Positions 1-11,200 of a stretch of 64,000 nt of DNA are shown here, piece after piece (positions within the stretch are counted from its first letter, which is position 1; each line of letters begins with the position of its first letter). Made by a program: the position numbers and the translations under genes. A model generated the notes under the pieces. The model ran no database searches. It had not been told where the DNA came from and saw nothing but the letters and a program-made list of their open reading frames with translations. Location: the NCBI GenBank assembly GCA_000149225.2, contig CM000690.1:930001-994000 (forward strand), read 5' to 3'. This DNA is from Lachancea kluyveri NRRL Y-12651 (taxonomy: Eukaryota; Ascomycota; Saccharomycetes; Saccharomycetales; Saccharomycetaceae).

Positions 1-1302
1 GTACGGGATATGAGGCATTCGGAAGAAAGTTATGGCGACCCCAAAAGATCAGGGAAGATGCAGGTAGTAAAACAGTTATTGAAGCTGTGGAAAGAACAAG
101 GTCATAAGACTTTGCTGTTCACACAATCTAGACAGATGTTGGACATTTTAGAAAAGTTTATTTCCTACAGAGATCCAGAGCTGAGTTCTTTGACGTACTT
201 AAGAATGGATGGTACAACAAATATTGCAGCAAGACAACATTTAGTTGATAAATTCAATAATGAACTTTATGACGTCTTCCTGCTAACAACAAGGGTTGGC
301 GGACTAGGTGTTAATTTAACGGGTGCCAACAGAATCATTATTTTCGACCCAGATTGGAATCCATCTACCGATCTTCAAGCACGTGAGAGAGCATGGAGGA
401 TTGGTCAAAAAAGAGAAGTGACAATATACAGGCTGATGATTGCCGGTTCCATTGAAGAAAAAATCTACCACAGACAAATTTTTAAACAGTTTTTGACGAA
501 CAAGATTTTGAAGGACCCGAAACAAAAGAGGTTCTTTAAAATGAATGAGTTACAAGATTTATTTTCTCTCGGAGGAGAAAGAGGGCATGAAAACCAAGAG
601 TTTGCCGACGAGATTTCGCACCAAACGGACCAGATGAGAAATACCAAGAGTTTGGAAGGTGATGACTTCGACCAAGTTGTTCAAATAAATGGTGTTTCTA
701 AGCTTGAGGGGTTTTATAATGGGAGAGAAACAGAAGAAAAGAAAAAGGGTGAGGAGCAGAGATTGATGGAAGGTTTGTTTGGAGGGGATACCGTTGCCGG
801 CGCGCAAGAGCATGACTCTGTCGTGGAATCACATTTTAAGCCACCGCCTGACATAATTGCCAAAGAGGCTTCTGCTGTTGCAGAACAGGCAGTTGCTGCA
901 CTAAAAAAATCTAGAAAAGCTACAAAGAAATTCGAAGTTGGTACTCCTACATGGACAGGAAAATTTGGTCAAGCGGGCAAGATAAAGAAGAAAAAATTAC
1001 AAGCCCCTACTGGCTCTGCTGCAATTCTTGCAAATATTCGGAAAGCCCAAAAGAAATCACTGTCGCAATTACCAAGATCTAATCAAATCCCTGACGAAAC
1101 GCAGGAAGTCTTGATTAAAATCCAGAGTTTTTTAAATGGAAAGCCCGGGTTTTTCTCTCATTCTGCTGATATTATTGAACACATTGGATTCAAATTGCTT
1201 GAAAAGGAAGACACTATTAAGTTTCGCGCGTTAATAAAAGGAATAGCTGATTTTGATAGATCTAAGGCTGGTTGGGTCTTAAAAGATGAATTCAGAAATT
1301 AG
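1..1302 (+). CDS. RAD26: RAD26, C-terminal part (SNF2-family transcription-coupled repair ATPase)
   Basis: The reading frame is open from base 1 and ends with TAG at 1302, so about 433 C-terminal residues are present and the 5' part lies outside the window. The S. cerevisiae protein is about 1085 aa. What is seen is the second RecA-like lobe of a SNF2 ATPase: a motif IV-like [11 protein letters not shown], then [14 protein letters not shown] (motif V), then [11 protein letters not shown] (motif VI, with the arginines that contact ATP). A lysine-rich tail follows. Rad26 is the yeast CSB homologue that acts on RNA polymerase II stalled at DNA lesions in the nucleus. Orthology to Rad26 rather than another SNF2 protein is supported by its position beside HUL4, YJR039W and GEF1 homologues, as on S. 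cerevisiae chromosome X. Confidence 0.93.
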   Translation, partial: VRDMRHSEESYGDPKRSGKMQVVKQLLKLWKEQGHKTLLFTQSRQMLDILEKFISYRDPELSSLTYLRMDGTTNIAARQHLVDKFNNELYDVFLLTTRVGGLGVNLTGANRIIIFDPDWNPSTDLQARERAWRIGQKREVTIYRLMIAGSIEEKIYHRQIFKQFLTNKILKDPKQKRFFKMNELQDLFSLGGERGHENQEFADEISHQTDQMRNTKSLEGDDFDQVVQINGVSKLEGFYNGRETEEKKKGEEQRLMEGLFGGDTVAGAQEHDSVVESHFKPPPDIIAKEASAVAEQAVAALKKSRKATKKFEVGTPTWTGKFGQAGKIKKKKLQAPTGSAAILANIRKAQKKSLSQLPRSNQIPDETQEVLIKIQSFLNGKPGFFSHSADIIEHIGFKLLEKEDTIKFRALIKGIADFDRSKAGWVLKDEFRN

Positions 1303-1561
1303 GGCTCTTTTTTTGTTTTTTCTTCGTTATAGTACATTTCGGCGCCAGTCCAAAATATGGGTGTATGGGCGTATTACACAAAAAGTGGATAGCCATACTG
1401 GGAGATCTCTCATTACTAGCGAATACGAATTTCGTCATGAAAGGGAATACTGCACTCAGCTGCTAGTCTTTCGACACTTATTTGGATTATATAACTTCCT
1501 TCACACAATAGCGGTGACATCTCAATTTGAAAACTCTAGCGGCAAATTGACTAGCGTTAGG

Positions 1562-3661
1562 ATGAATGAAATGGAAAGTGGAAACTTCTCGAAGAATCTT
1601 GTTTTATGCTTCGATGGTACAGATGGAAATTTTGGACCAGATCCGTTCACAAACATTTTGAAAGTATACAGGATGTTGGACAATAGTGATGATAAAACTC
1701 AGATGTGTTATTATCAACCTGGTGTCGGGACTTCCATGAATGTTGACACAAAAATAGATGTTAGAAGAAGGTTTACTTTTTGTTCGTTGGAGAACTCACT
1801 CGATTCAATGTTTGCATTTACTTTGGACCAGCACGTTATATCGGCATATCACTTCCTAATGAATTATTATGAGCCTGGTGATAAAATCTTCATGTTTGGA
1901 TTTAGTAGGGGTGCCTTTTTGGCTAGAATATTAGCAGGTATGGTAGAACGTGTTGGTCTTTTAAGTAAGGGGTCCGAAGACCTTATTGGTACGGCATGGA
2001 AGATGTATCAGGCATGGGAGTACGCAGCGCAGCCAAGTCAGCCAAACTACAAGACAACGCTAGTTGAGGAATTTAAAAACACTTTTTCCAGAGATCAGGA
2101 TATCAAAATCCACTTTCAGGGTCTTTTCGATTCAGTAAACTCAGTTGGAATATTACGTGACCGTTTGTTTCCGTACACGTCAAGAAGCCGAGTGGTCGAC
2201 CATGTAAGGCACGCAGTCAGTTTAGATGAAAGGAGAGGAAAATTCAAACAACAAAGCTTCTTACCAAACCCTTATAAGCCCTCGTTATTTTCATTAGACT
2301 ACAAAAACTATATCGTGGAATCGCATACCCAAACACCGCATGTGGAGGGTTTTGCTAATGAAGCTCGTTTTGAAGATAACCCTTTGATAAGAACCACTTT
2401 GTCAAGGCCTAGCACTGCTCCCTCACAACAAACTAACAAGGTCAATCACATTTGTCAAAACTCCAGCACTACAGATTTGCTACACAGGGTTAACAAATAT
2501 TTGGAAACGGTTCAATTTAAACACACCAAATCTCCTGAGTTTAGAAGGAAGTTGGTCTCTGTAACACACCAAAGAGTTGAAGGTTTATTTAAATATGATT
2601 CATCTCCTTCAAGAAGGAATGATACCTCCTTTGTGTCACCAGACTTGGTGGAAAAATGGTTTCCTGGCGATCATTCAGACGTTGGTGGTGGCTGGCCACC
2701 AGATATCGAAAAAACCCAGTTTTTTTCAAGTATTCCCTTAAGATGGATGATTGCAGAAGCTATAAAGCACGGTGTTATTTTTAAGAAGCATACTATTCGT
2801 GAATTTGCTTCCAAGTACACCTCTTGTGGAAGTCTAACATCTCTGACTCATGACTTACTAAGTTTTAGTGGCGGCAAGTATACGATGGGCAGCCCACTCA
2901 AGAGGAGTGATAACCCTTCACGGAAAGAGATGTCATTATTTCGTGGATTGGGGAGGAAAGGCAGTGAACTGATCAAGTTCTTCAAACGCACTTTTGTTTC
3001 CATTACAGAAGAGAATGTACCCATTTTTAAATCCTGTAATTTCTCTGAGGAAACGGTTTCCTCTGTACCTTCAGCACCTTCAGCGCTTATATCTCGGTAC
3101 AGCAATGATTGCGAAATAGAAATAACGACCGGTTGCGACACTATTGACAAAAGAAATGATGGGCGCGGTAATGAGAGTATTTTCCATGTGATAATGTGGT
3201 GGATTGTGGAGTTGATTCCAGTTGGTATAAGGATCGAAAATAGTGACTGTGAATGGAGAAATGTTTATATTCCAAACCTAGGCAGACACCGGCATGTTCC
3301 TGAGTATGGTGATTTACATTGGTCAGTTTATTGGAGAATTAAACATGTCAACGATTACAGGCCTGGAAACCTTCCTCTGTATGCCAATAAGTTGATTGAT
3401 GAATTTGAGGGTACTTATTTGGGTAAAAAAAGAAAGGATTCTATAAAGACTACAATATCGTCGCCTTTGCTGTCGTATCCCGAGGATGAGAGCCAGCAGC
3501 TACTATTACCCAAAGAAAACTGTGCATGCATCCACGACCAAGATAGAGTAGAGGAAGTTACTGAAGAAGCAAGAGAGTTGTTAAAGGAATGGTCTACACA
3601 AAACTGGAAAAATACGCCTGATGACTTAGCAGAATTGTTAAATAAGTATCCCGATTTGTAG
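1562..3661 (+). CDS. DUF2235 alpha/beta-hydrolase-like protein, YEL023C orthologue
   Basis: The protein has 699 aa if started at 1562; S. cerevisiae YEL023C is about 682 aa. The frame is open back to an ATG at 1286, but that start would overlap the end of RAD26, and the extra 92 residues do not look like family sequence. Near the N terminus LCFDGTDGNFG is the typical DUF2235 opening. FGFSRGAF at about residues 112-119 is the GxSxG nucleophile elbow (Ser115). FPGDHSDVGGGW further on matches the family's conserved Asp/His region. Related bacterial proteins include phospholipase-type type VI effectors (Tle1), so a lipase or esterase activity is plausible. The yeast protein has no established function known to me. 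It sits just after RAD26 on the same strand and faces RIP1, as YEL023C and RIP1 do in S. cerevisiae. Confidence 0.88.
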   Translation: MNEMESGNFSKNLVLCFDGTDGNFGPDPFTNILKVYRMLDNSDDKTQMCYYQPGVGTSMNVDTKIDVRRRFTFCSLENSLDSMFAFTLDQHVISAYHFLMNYYEPGDKIFMFGFSRGAFLARILAGMVERVGLLSKGSEDLIGTAWKMYQAWEYAAQPSQPNYKTTLVEEFKNTFSRDQDIKIHFQGLFDSVNSVGILRDRLFPYTSRSRVVDHVRHAVSLDERRGKFKQQSFLPNPYKPSLFSLDYKNYIVESHTQTPHVEGFANEARFEDNPLIRTTLSRPSTAPSQQTNKVNHICQNSSTTDLLHRVNKYLETVQFKHTKSPEFRRKLVSVTHQRVEGLFKYDSSPSRRNDTSFVSPDLVEKWFPGDHSDVGGGWPPDIEKTQFFSSIPLRWMIAEAIKHGVIFKKHTIREFASKYTSCGSLTSLTHDLLSFSGGKYTMGSPLKRSDNPSRKEMSLFRGLGRKGSELIKFFKRTFVSITEENVPIFKSCNFSEETVSSVPSAPSALISRYSNDCEIEITTGCDTIDKRNDGRGNESIFHVIMWWIVELIPVGIRIENSDCEWRNVYIPNLGRHRHVPEYGDLHWSVYWRIKHVNDYRPGNLPLYANKLIDEFEGTYLGKKRKDSIKTTISSPLLSYPEDESQQLLLPKENCACIHDQDRVEEVTEEARELLKEWSTQNWKNTPDDLAELLNKYPDL

Positions 3662-4076
3662 GCTAATTTCATCGCCTGCTTCCAAGCTCTTCAAATTGTT
3701 TTTAATTCTTATTGAGTGTTTCTTCAAAACAAGTTTATATACTCTTGACATCATGAATAAATTATAAATAACAGTAACGTTATGAAGGAGTGTTTTTTTT
3801 TTTTAATTTTACTTTTCTTTTTTTTTTATTTTTTTGCATTCAACAACACAGAAGAAATGAGCGAGTAGGTGTTCTACTAATAAATGAGTTGAGTATTACA
3901 AGTAAAGGATATCATGGATCAAATCTCAACCATTGCTTCTCAAAAATGCTGTTCACCCTCATAAAAAAAAAATATTTTTTCACCTCCTCTCGTCTCTCGA
4001 ATATGGTCATCTCCACAAAATAAATAGACAAAAAAAAATCGGTTTGAATAATAGTTGTGTAATGCTTTTTCCCTTT
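3662..4076. other. Convergent intergenic region, no gene seen
   Basis: This 415-base spacer holds the 3' ends of the DUF2235 gene and RIP1. It contains long T runs around 3796-3836 and AT-rich stretches typical of yeast 3' processing signals. Short open frames here are rich in Phe and Lys because of the homopolymers and resemble nothing I recognise. Confidence 0.6.
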
Positions 4077-4721
4077 TTAACCAACAATCAAGTTGTCACC
4101 GTCAAACTCGTATTCTGGAATTTCCAAGTTCAATGGAGCAGGACCCTTTCTAATTCTACCAGAGATATCGTAGTGAGAACCGTGACAAGGACAGAACCAA
4201 CCGCCAAAGTCACCAGATTCACCAATCGGAACACAACCCAAGTGAGTACAGATACCCAACATGACCAACCATTCTGGGTTCTTAACTCTGTCAGCATCAG
4301 CTTGAGGATCCTTCAAACTAGAAATGTCAACTGTGTTGGCTTCGTCAATCTCGGATTGAGATCTGTGTCTGATAAAGACAGGCTTACCTTGCCACTTGAC
4401 AACAACGTTTTTACCTTCTGGGATAGCTGCCAAGTTAACTTCGACCTTGGCCATGGCCAAAACATCGGCAGATGCAGACATAGTAGTGATGAAAGTTTCA
4501 ACGGTAGATTTGGCACCAACAGAAGATAGCAAACCTAGAGAACCGACCATAAAGTAAGCGTAAGAACGGCCCTTGTCAACGTTGTTGTTTTCCTTGACAT
4601 AGTCACCGAAGTCTGGGGTTCTGTAAGTAGACTTAGCAGCGATAGCAGAAGAAGAGATCAATCTGGATTGAGAGTTTAAGGTTCTCAAAGAGCTTTTCAA
4701 AGAGGATCTTAGACCTAGCAT
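4077..4721 (-). CDS. RIP1: RIP1, Rieske iron-sulfur subunit of cytochrome bc1
   Basis: The protein has 214 aa (S. cerevisiae 215) and is nearly identical through the catalytic domain. Rip1 carries the 2Fe-2S cluster of complex III and passes electrons from ubiquinol to cytochrome c1 in the mitochondrial inner membrane. The start MLGLRSS at 4721 aligns with the S. cerevisiae start; the frame extends 22 codons upstream but that part is promoter-like. Residues 1-30 are an Arg/Ser-rich mitochondrial presequence. One membrane segment lies at about 55-80. The cluster-binding boxes are CTHLGC (C158, H160, with C163) and CPCHG (C177, H180, with C179); C163 and C179 form the disulfide in the family. 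A HAP-type CCAAT box lies upstream. Confidence 0.98.
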   Translation of the reverse strand: MLGLRSSLKSSLRTLNSQSRLISSSAIAAKSTYRTPDFGDYVKENNNVDKGRSYAYFMVGSLGLLSSVGAKSTVETFITTMSASADVLAMAKVEVNLAAIPEGKNVVVKWQGKPVFIRHRSQSEIDEANTVDISSLKDPQADADRVKNPEWLVMLGICTHLGCVPIGESGDFGGWFCPCHGSHYDISGRIRKGPAPLNLEIPEYEFDGDNLIVG

Positions 4722-4876
4722 TATGGCTTTGTATGTGTGTGTTTCTTTCTTTTTTCTTTTACTTGGATAACAAAAAGTTGTATGCAAACACTTGTATTCA
4801 AGCCGTTGTAATTAAAAACTTGAGATTTCTTGCAAGGACCGAAAAGAGCGAGGGCCAAATGTGCAGAGAAGGAGGG

Positions 4877-4901
4877 AAAAAAAAAAAAAAAAAAAAAAAA
4901 A
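4877..4901. repeat. Poly(dA:dT) tract in the RIP1 promoter
   Basis: An uninterrupted run of 25 A on the + strand lies about 160-180 bases upstream of the RIP1 start. Such tracts disfavour nucleosomes in yeast promoters. It adjoins the HAP-type site. Confidence 0.85.
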
Positions 4902-4923
4902 GCTAAAAATTTTCGCCACGCTG

Positions 4924-4931
4924 TGATTGGT
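4924..4931 (-). promoter_or_regulatory. HAP2/3/4/5 (CCAAT) site upstream of RIP1
   Basis: The + strand reads TGATTGGT, an exact match to the HAP consensus TNATTGGT. It lies about 200 bases upstream of the RIP1 ATG. RIP1 and other respiratory-chain genes are HAP targets in S. cerevisiae, so regulation by carbon source and oxygen is likely here. Binding is inferred from sequence only. Confidence 0.65.
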
Positions 4932-5037
4932 CCGTCGTAAAAGCGTCATGGGAGCATTTTGTCACTATACACGCAAGTGCTCTACAATCCAATAGAGATA
5001 TTCCAAAATCTCATAAACATATATGTATATATATTCT

Positions 5038-7593
5038 CTATCTAAAACCGTATCCTTCACTTTCATTGATGGCAATTGAAAGCTTGTTGTGAAGCTTTTC
5101 CATGGAGGAATATTCGTATAGGCACAACTCGTTGAAACAAGTGTGTGCAAGCGGTAACTTTATGCTATCGTTCCCAAGCCTTGTCACTTTGAATTGCATC
5201 GTGGAGATCCCTGTAGCCGGTACTCTGTCCGAGCCCGTTACAAACTGCAATAGTTTGCGCTGCTCCCTGTAGCTATAATTCTCAAAAATCTCCCAAAACC
5301 ATTTCACTATAGTGGAGTCTTCGGACCAGCCGCTACTATAGTGTGCAACGCTCTGTAACATCCGCACGTCCACGGCTTTGTCAGGACTGCCGCAGACCAA
5401 CTGTTCGACTTCTTCTGAATCGAACAACTTGAAAGAGTCGCTTTCGATCACATGCTTGAACCCGTTGTGGAAACTCTCAAAGCTTGCAGCGATCGACTTG
5501 CTCATGTAGAAATCCATCCATAGCTTCGTATATTCGTATTTATTCTGGTTGTTCACAGCCTTGTTTGAGCCACCGCTGCATAGTTCCCTGCGATGGACCT
5601 TTCCCCAGCAATCTTGGAAGCTGGTTTCATGGTTTAACGTAAATATGTCCTCAAAATCTTCTCCATCGTATTCGCACATCTTTAGCATGTTCTGTCCTGT
5701 AATGGGGTAAAGTTCTAGAAAATCGTTCATCGTTAGCTTTTCACCACATAGCTTCTTGTACAATGAACGGGGGAAGTTCAAGTCTAAAATGGTACTGTTG
5801 TATATTGCCAATCCTAGCACCACACCGCATAGGTAATACAATTCGCTGTTGTTTTTATGGCCCTGTAGTAATTCACCATCCGTGGCACGGGTGATGCCAA
5901 ACCAAAAAAATCGGCTTTCTTCGACATACACAAATAACCCATTGCTTGGGTTAAATAAATCCCTTGTCAACAATAAAAACCACTCCTTTCTTAGCCCACC
6001 GGCATCGACTCCAGGCTCATTGATAAATTCGACCCTCAAAGATTTTTTCAAGTCCCTCTGATGGTTTTGGATGCAACGTAAGGAGTCCTGGGCAACATGG
6101 TCGCGACGAACGCGAATTTTTAGATAGACGTCGACGGCTTGCCTTTTGTCCAAAGCCCTTAGAAAGGCCTGCTCCGCATTGTATTCCATTATCCTTCTAC
6201 TTTCATATTCCATTATTGAGATTTTAACGCCGAGGGATAATAGGTAAGGGAACTGACACATGGTAAAATTGCTAGGACGATCGATGCTACTGCTTCCATT
6301 TCTATCATCGTAAAGCATGTTTTTGGTATTTTCAAATATCGTCAACGTTAGCTTGTCACCAGGTAACTTCATCTTGTTCATATTTTTCCAGTAGTCGAAG
6401 TCTCTTTTGTAGTCGATAAAATCTAACATTGTGTTGTAAAATTGGGACATGGCACATTTTTTGACGGATTGGTTGGTAACGTAGTAGAACAGTAGTACCT
6501 TAGATCCCGTTCTAATGTGCCAGTCGTTTCCATAGTCCGAGACTTTAAACTTGAAATTCTTTGGCAATGGGACGCCCAAGCTGCCATTTGGCTTCACCAT
6601 AGGCGTCATAAACTGAGGTACCAAGGAGGAAACTCTAGCCTGTTCGATCTTCCTCGGGTTCAACTTTTCCGAATCGCCAAAATCGTTAATGTTGGGACTT
6701 GGATTATCGAAATCTGGCTGTGTGGGCAAATTGTTCTTGTTTTGTTTATGCAATATTCTAGTCAAATGGAAAGTCGTGTACAAGTTGATCAACTGTATCT
6801 GTCCGATAAATCTGTCATTATCCATATACTTCAAGTAATGAACCAATTCCTTCCCAACCGTCAGATCAATAGATGACAAGTAGCCAATGCTTCTCTTTAA
6901 AATTTCGTAGCAAATCGCCCGCAACTGCGGGGTGTCAAACGGGGATCTGGACTTGCTGCTTACATATAGGCACTGTCTGAGTATAGGGATTTCCAATATG
7001 ACCAAGACCCATCTAAAGCTTGATAAGCCTATTTTAGGCTGCTGGGGGTCCTGAGTCAACCTGATGTGTGGCCGTTTCAAAAGTTCGTTACAGGATACCA
7101 ACATTTTGTACAAAGGCCTCTTGGTGGGCAAGGATACCACAAGCTCGTAGAAATTTGCGAGTTTAGAGTAGTCGATGAACTCGTGCTGCGTTTTGCTTTT
7201 GAAAGATTTGTTTAAAATATGGACATTTCCAAACTTTTGGGAAAGATAATCCTCAATAGGATAGAATATATCGTGTTTGAGTTTAGACCTCTCACTCGGT
7301 TCAGTCGTATCGAACCGACTATTACATCTTGTGGCTAGCTCCTTCAACGTGTCGACACTGATCCTCTCGTTGTCACTGACTTGCAGGTCTGAGCCTTTCA
7401 AAATTACAGTAGCATAGCATATCGAGCACTTGAACTTGGGAACCCCTTCAGGGTGTTTCAAGACGGTTCCACAACAACAACACTCTCCAAACACAATTTT
7501 ACCTTGCGTGGGCCGAGAGCTTGTCAACACTACCTCCACTGATGATTGGTCTGAAGGATGTTTCTCTTTCCACTTTTTAAAGATGGAGCCCAT
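5038..7593 (-). CDS. HUL4: HUL4, HECT-type ubiquitin ligase
   Basis: The protein has 851 aa from the ATG at 7593 (S. cerevisiae Hul4 about 892 aa); the open frame beyond it begins only with a TTG. Near the N terminus CCCCGT and CSIC form a four-cysteine zinc-ribbon-like unit. The C-terminal ~350 residues are a HECT domain: VEFINEPGVDAGGLRKEWF is its typical entry motif, and LAHTCFNELCLY near the end carries the catalytic cysteine at about residue 819, 32 residues from the C terminus. HECT ligases form a ubiquitin thioester on this cysteine before transfer to substrate. Hul4 in S. cerevisiae is nuclear and linked to turnover of damaged or misfolded proteins. It is tail-to-head behind RIP1, consistent with the merged YJR/YEL order. 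Confidence 0.95.
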   Translation of the reverse strand: MGSIFKKWKEKHPSDQSSVEVVLTSSRPTQGKIVFGECCCCGTVLKHPEGVPKFKCSICYATVILKGSDLQVSDNERISVDTLKELATRCNSRFDTTEPSERSKLKHDIFYPIEDYLSQKFGNVHILNKSFKSKTQHEFIDYSKLANFYELVVSLPTKRPLYKMLVSCNELLKRPHIRLTQDPQQPKIGLSSFRWVLVILEIPILRQCLYVSSKSRSPFDTPQLRAICYEILKRSIGYLSSIDLTVGKELVHYLKYMDNDRFIGQIQLINLYTTFHLTRILHKQNKNNLPTQPDFDNPSPNINDFGDSEKLNPRKIEQARVSSLVPQFMTPMVKPNGSLGVPLPKNFKFKVSDYGNDWHIRTGSKVLLFYYVTNQSVKKCAMSQFYNTMLDFIDYKRDFDYWKNMNKMKLPGDKLTLTIFENTKNMLYDDRNGSSSIDRPSNFTMCQFPYLLSLGVKISIMEYESRRIMEYNAEQAFLRALDKRQAVDVYLKIRVRRDHVAQDSLRCIQNHQRDLKKSLRVEFINEPGVDAGGLRKEWFLLLTRDLFNPSNGLFVYVEESRFFWFGITRATDGELLQGHKNNSELYYLCGVVLGLAIYNSTILDLNFPRSLYKKLCGEKLTMNDFLELYPITGQNMLKMCEYDGEDFEDIFTLNHETSFQDCWGKVHRRELCSGGSNKAVNNQNKYEYTKLWMDFYMSKSIAASFESFHNGFKHVIESDSFKLFDSEEVEQLVCGSPDKAVDVRMLQSVAHYSSGWSEDSTIVKWFWEIFENYSYREQRKLLQFVTGSDRVPATGISTMQFKVTRLGNDSIKLPLAHTCFNELCLYEYSSMEKLHNKLSIAINESEGYGFR

Positions 7594-8202
7594 TGATGCT
7601 TGAATAAATATTCGGAGTAGCACCAAACATAAGTTCCAAGCGGGAAGGCTTCATTTGTCTTAAGGGGACATTAATACTCTATAAAGAATAAACAGATCGT
7701 ATATGACACAAAAAAGCCTATACTCGTAAACAATGAGTAAAATCATGGCTTGGCATTGTGAATCTCTATTGAATGGACATCAAGTAAGACCGTTCGTGGT
7801 ATTTTATGCGTTAGGAAGTGTAGTTGATTACTTTACAGAGCCTTTGGGGGCGGGAGTTTTAGTTAGAACGGTGCATTTTAGCTCGAGCCTCGTAGCCTGT
7901 ATATATGCGGTGTTTTAGATGGCATCATGTTGATCATTTGTTGGTGGAACTACGGTTTCGTACAATCCACTGGTCAACAGTTGGAAATCCTAAACACCTT
8001 TATTTAATTACAGTATGCCTGCTGAAATTTTAGCTTGTTTTTTCTGTGTTGTCTGTCATCTCACATAACAACAAGAGCTGCTAGTCATAACAAGAACTTG
8101 GATCGTCAGTGATGATTTGCTTAATTGACACTTTCCAATGAGAGGGCCATCTCTTTGGGCCTTTTTATCTGTTTTAAGGGAACAGGTTTGAACAAACCCA
8201 TT
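7594..8202. other. Divergent intergenic region between HUL4 and the YEL025C-like gene
   Basis: This 609-base stretch should hold both promoters. An open frame of 61 codons at 7733-7918 has no recognisable similarity and is probably chance. No tRNA, repeat or clear regulatory motif was recognised. Confidence 0.5.
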
Positions 8203-11200
8203 ATGGCAGACGTTGACGATGAATTCGAGCCGAATATCTTGCTTAGCGAAGTCAAGTTAACAGAAAAATTTGTTGCAAGCTTTGTTGTGGCTTTAGAAGA
8301 AAGCAAGAGTGTACTGGTCGTGGTACGGCAGGATTCTGTAACCACTTACAGTTATCCGCTGCAAGGCGCTCTCATGCCCTTGCAACACCAAAAGTTGACA
8401 TCCCGAATTGCGAACGCATGCACTTATAGGGATTCCTCAGATTCTCGCAACTATATCCTGCTCGCTACGAATACCGGTGATTTGCTGGCTTTGGATCAGA
8501 ATCTGGAACACATTGATAGTTACTCTTTCCAGAAACAAGACTTTGGTTATCAGCCGTTACTTAAAGTTGAACCATCGCTACACCATGTATACGTTTCTGT
8601 CGGTCGGTGTCGTATTGCTGCTTTGGATATTCGGAGAGGAAACAAGTCACGTGGATTCTTTGATCCCTCGAATGGCATAACGTATATCTACAAAGGAGAA
8701 CGTACAGTTGTCTCAATTGATTTGTGTTGGGATTTGGACGCAGTTTCAGGAGACAAAATGGTCATTTCGATTTTAACGAAGGATCGCTTTACCAAGGAAT
8801 TTTTTTTTGAGACGATTCAACTTCCCGGTAAGGTCGCCAGTTACAATAGCATCGAAGCTTGGAGAACTACGGAATCGCCGCAAAAAATTGATATTCCTGT
8901 ATATTGGTCTACATCACCCATAATAAGTGTGCCAAACTTGGGTACTTTTTTGATCACTGCACAGGACACCTGGTTTTTTAAGAGCCCTAATCTACAGCAG
9001 TTCGTACTGAATGGTCGAGAAACAGTCAGATCTGTCGAAGTTGGAGCTTGCTCTGTCAAGGATTCAGACCTAAAGGTTGTGTCAAACGTACGTTACTTTT
9101 GGAAAAGTGGCACTTTGACGCTTGTTGGTTGCACAAACCACGGAAATGTTTTTGAACTAACATGTAAAGTCAGCTATACACAAGACACCAAGACATGTAA
9201 AAGAGGATTCCTTTCATGTCAACATCACAGCATTGAACGGTTAGAAAGTTTTCCACCTTGCACTATTGAAGCTTTTACACATTTGGCGGATTCGACTTAC
9301 CTCTTAGTTTCCAAGTTAAAGGGATTGTTGGTTGTCAACTTAAATATAAACCAGTTGGTTACAGAGATACCGTATAGAAATGAAACAGTTCTTCATTCCG
9401 AGTTGGTTGGATTAGGCAGAACTGATTTTACGAGACTAATCACGTGTGGTGGCAGCTCTTCGAGTACTGGATTTGTAGAAGTTAGAAGAAAGACTTGTAA
9501 CTTGGCCGAAAATTTTAATATAAAGAAAGTCGCCTATATGGAATCTTCAGAGTTGCAGCATATCTGGCCGTCTTCTGCTGGAATTTATTGGAAAACTTCT
9601 CAAAATCAACTGTTCAGAAACGGTGCTATTGTAAGTACCGACGCCGATGTTGTCTACGTGACTCGAAATGGCAACGTACTCACTTCCAAACACAAAATAA
9701 TCTGCATCAGTCCCATAAATATGACTGGAAACCAAGAATATGTGTACCTCGAAGAAAACGGACATATCCACTGGAGCAACGCTGATGCAGAATTTCCGCT
9801 ACCCGGGTACGAGCGTTCTCTCACTGACCATTGTCTAATTTCCTCTACACAATTAGCCGACGGTAAAAATGTTACTGTAGTAATAGTTAATGGGAATGTA
9901 ACAGTCATCAAAATGTATACTACGATAATGTCAGTTTTTAATGTGAGGGACTTGGACACCGTATCGGATACGCTTGTTAAAGAGGTTGATGGAGCTACGT
10001 TTTTGATTTTCTGTTATGTTAGTGGTAATGTCGCGGTAGTGGGTGTTGAAAATGAACCGAAGTTTGGTTTTAAAATGGGCTCACACAAGCTTTCCTTATC
10101 TGATATTAGCGGGACAGACAAGTCGCTTGTCTATTGTCGAGAAAGTACGGTGTTGCTATCTCTGAGCTTAGAATCTGGCTATTCCGTCCACGAGTTGCCT
10201 CTTTCATTCTCTTGCAAAGAGATAGTATCAAACGGCGATAAAGCCTTTATTACGCTCAATTCTGATAACGAAATCCATGCTTTTGAAATAATTCATAGCG
10301 GTCAATGGAAGGCAGATGACCTTCTCCAAAGAATTGAATCCAAAAAGCACTTGCACACGAAGTTTACTAGCTTTGAACATACATCCAGGTATATCGTTAC
10401 TAGCTCTTTGAATACCAAATTTAACAGTGTCCGCGAAAAGCAAGAGTACTCGGTTGAGCTGCAAATACAGGATTTGATCAAAGTGAGCACAGTGGCAACC
10501 TATGATATATCCGAAAATTATCCGCAAGCCATTGTTTCCGATATGACTGCTGTTCCGGTAAGGAGGAAATTGTTGTCGGGTCAATTCATCGACAATGAAA
10601 CGTCTTACGCAAAGCAACTAACATTGGAAAAATGTCTGTTGGTTGCTCTAAATTACGAGAGTGCTGAAGATGACACTGGTGATAACCTTTTGCTTTTCAC
10701 CATTGATGAAGCAAATGGTACAATAGATTTGCAGCTAAGTGTGAATACCAATCACGTTATCACATCATTATCGAACTACTTCAACAGGGTGGTGTTCGTT
10801 TCTGGTGAATGCTTGCAGGCTTATCAATTGGACTATTCAGTAAAGGAGGATGAATTCAAATTAAGTCTCGTGTCTAATAGTGTTGTTATCGATGGATTTA
10901 CGAAGGGTTGCATCGAGTTGGATAGCACATATGACTACCGAGAGTTCGGTGTTTTACAAGGGAAAAAAAGAAAGATACGGCAAGTCGTGGAAAGGATAGC
11001 CATTTTAAATATTGCCAAGGGTATACAAGAATTTAATTTGGCTATACACGTTAGAAAAAGAAGCTCTAACGAGATTGTCAGTTCTACTTTGGATCGGATT
11101 GAAATTGTTCCAAGAGCAGTGTCTGATTTTGACCAATCTTTAAAAAGTTGTCAGGATCTTGGATTTGTGACCAGCGTTACTAGTAAAACAGTGTGTTGTG

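Noticed and set aside
1286-1561. N-terminal extension of the DUF2235 protein from ATG 1286
   Set aside because: It overlaps the end of RAD26, lacks family similarity, and an ATG at 1562 gives a normal-length protein.
3790-4023. 77-codon open frame between the DUF2235 gene and RIP1
   Set aside because: Composition is driven by T and A homopolymers in a 3' intergenic region, with no recognisable similarity.
7733-7918. 61-codon frame upstream of the YEL025C-like gene
   Set aside because: Short, no known family, and located in a divergent promoter region.
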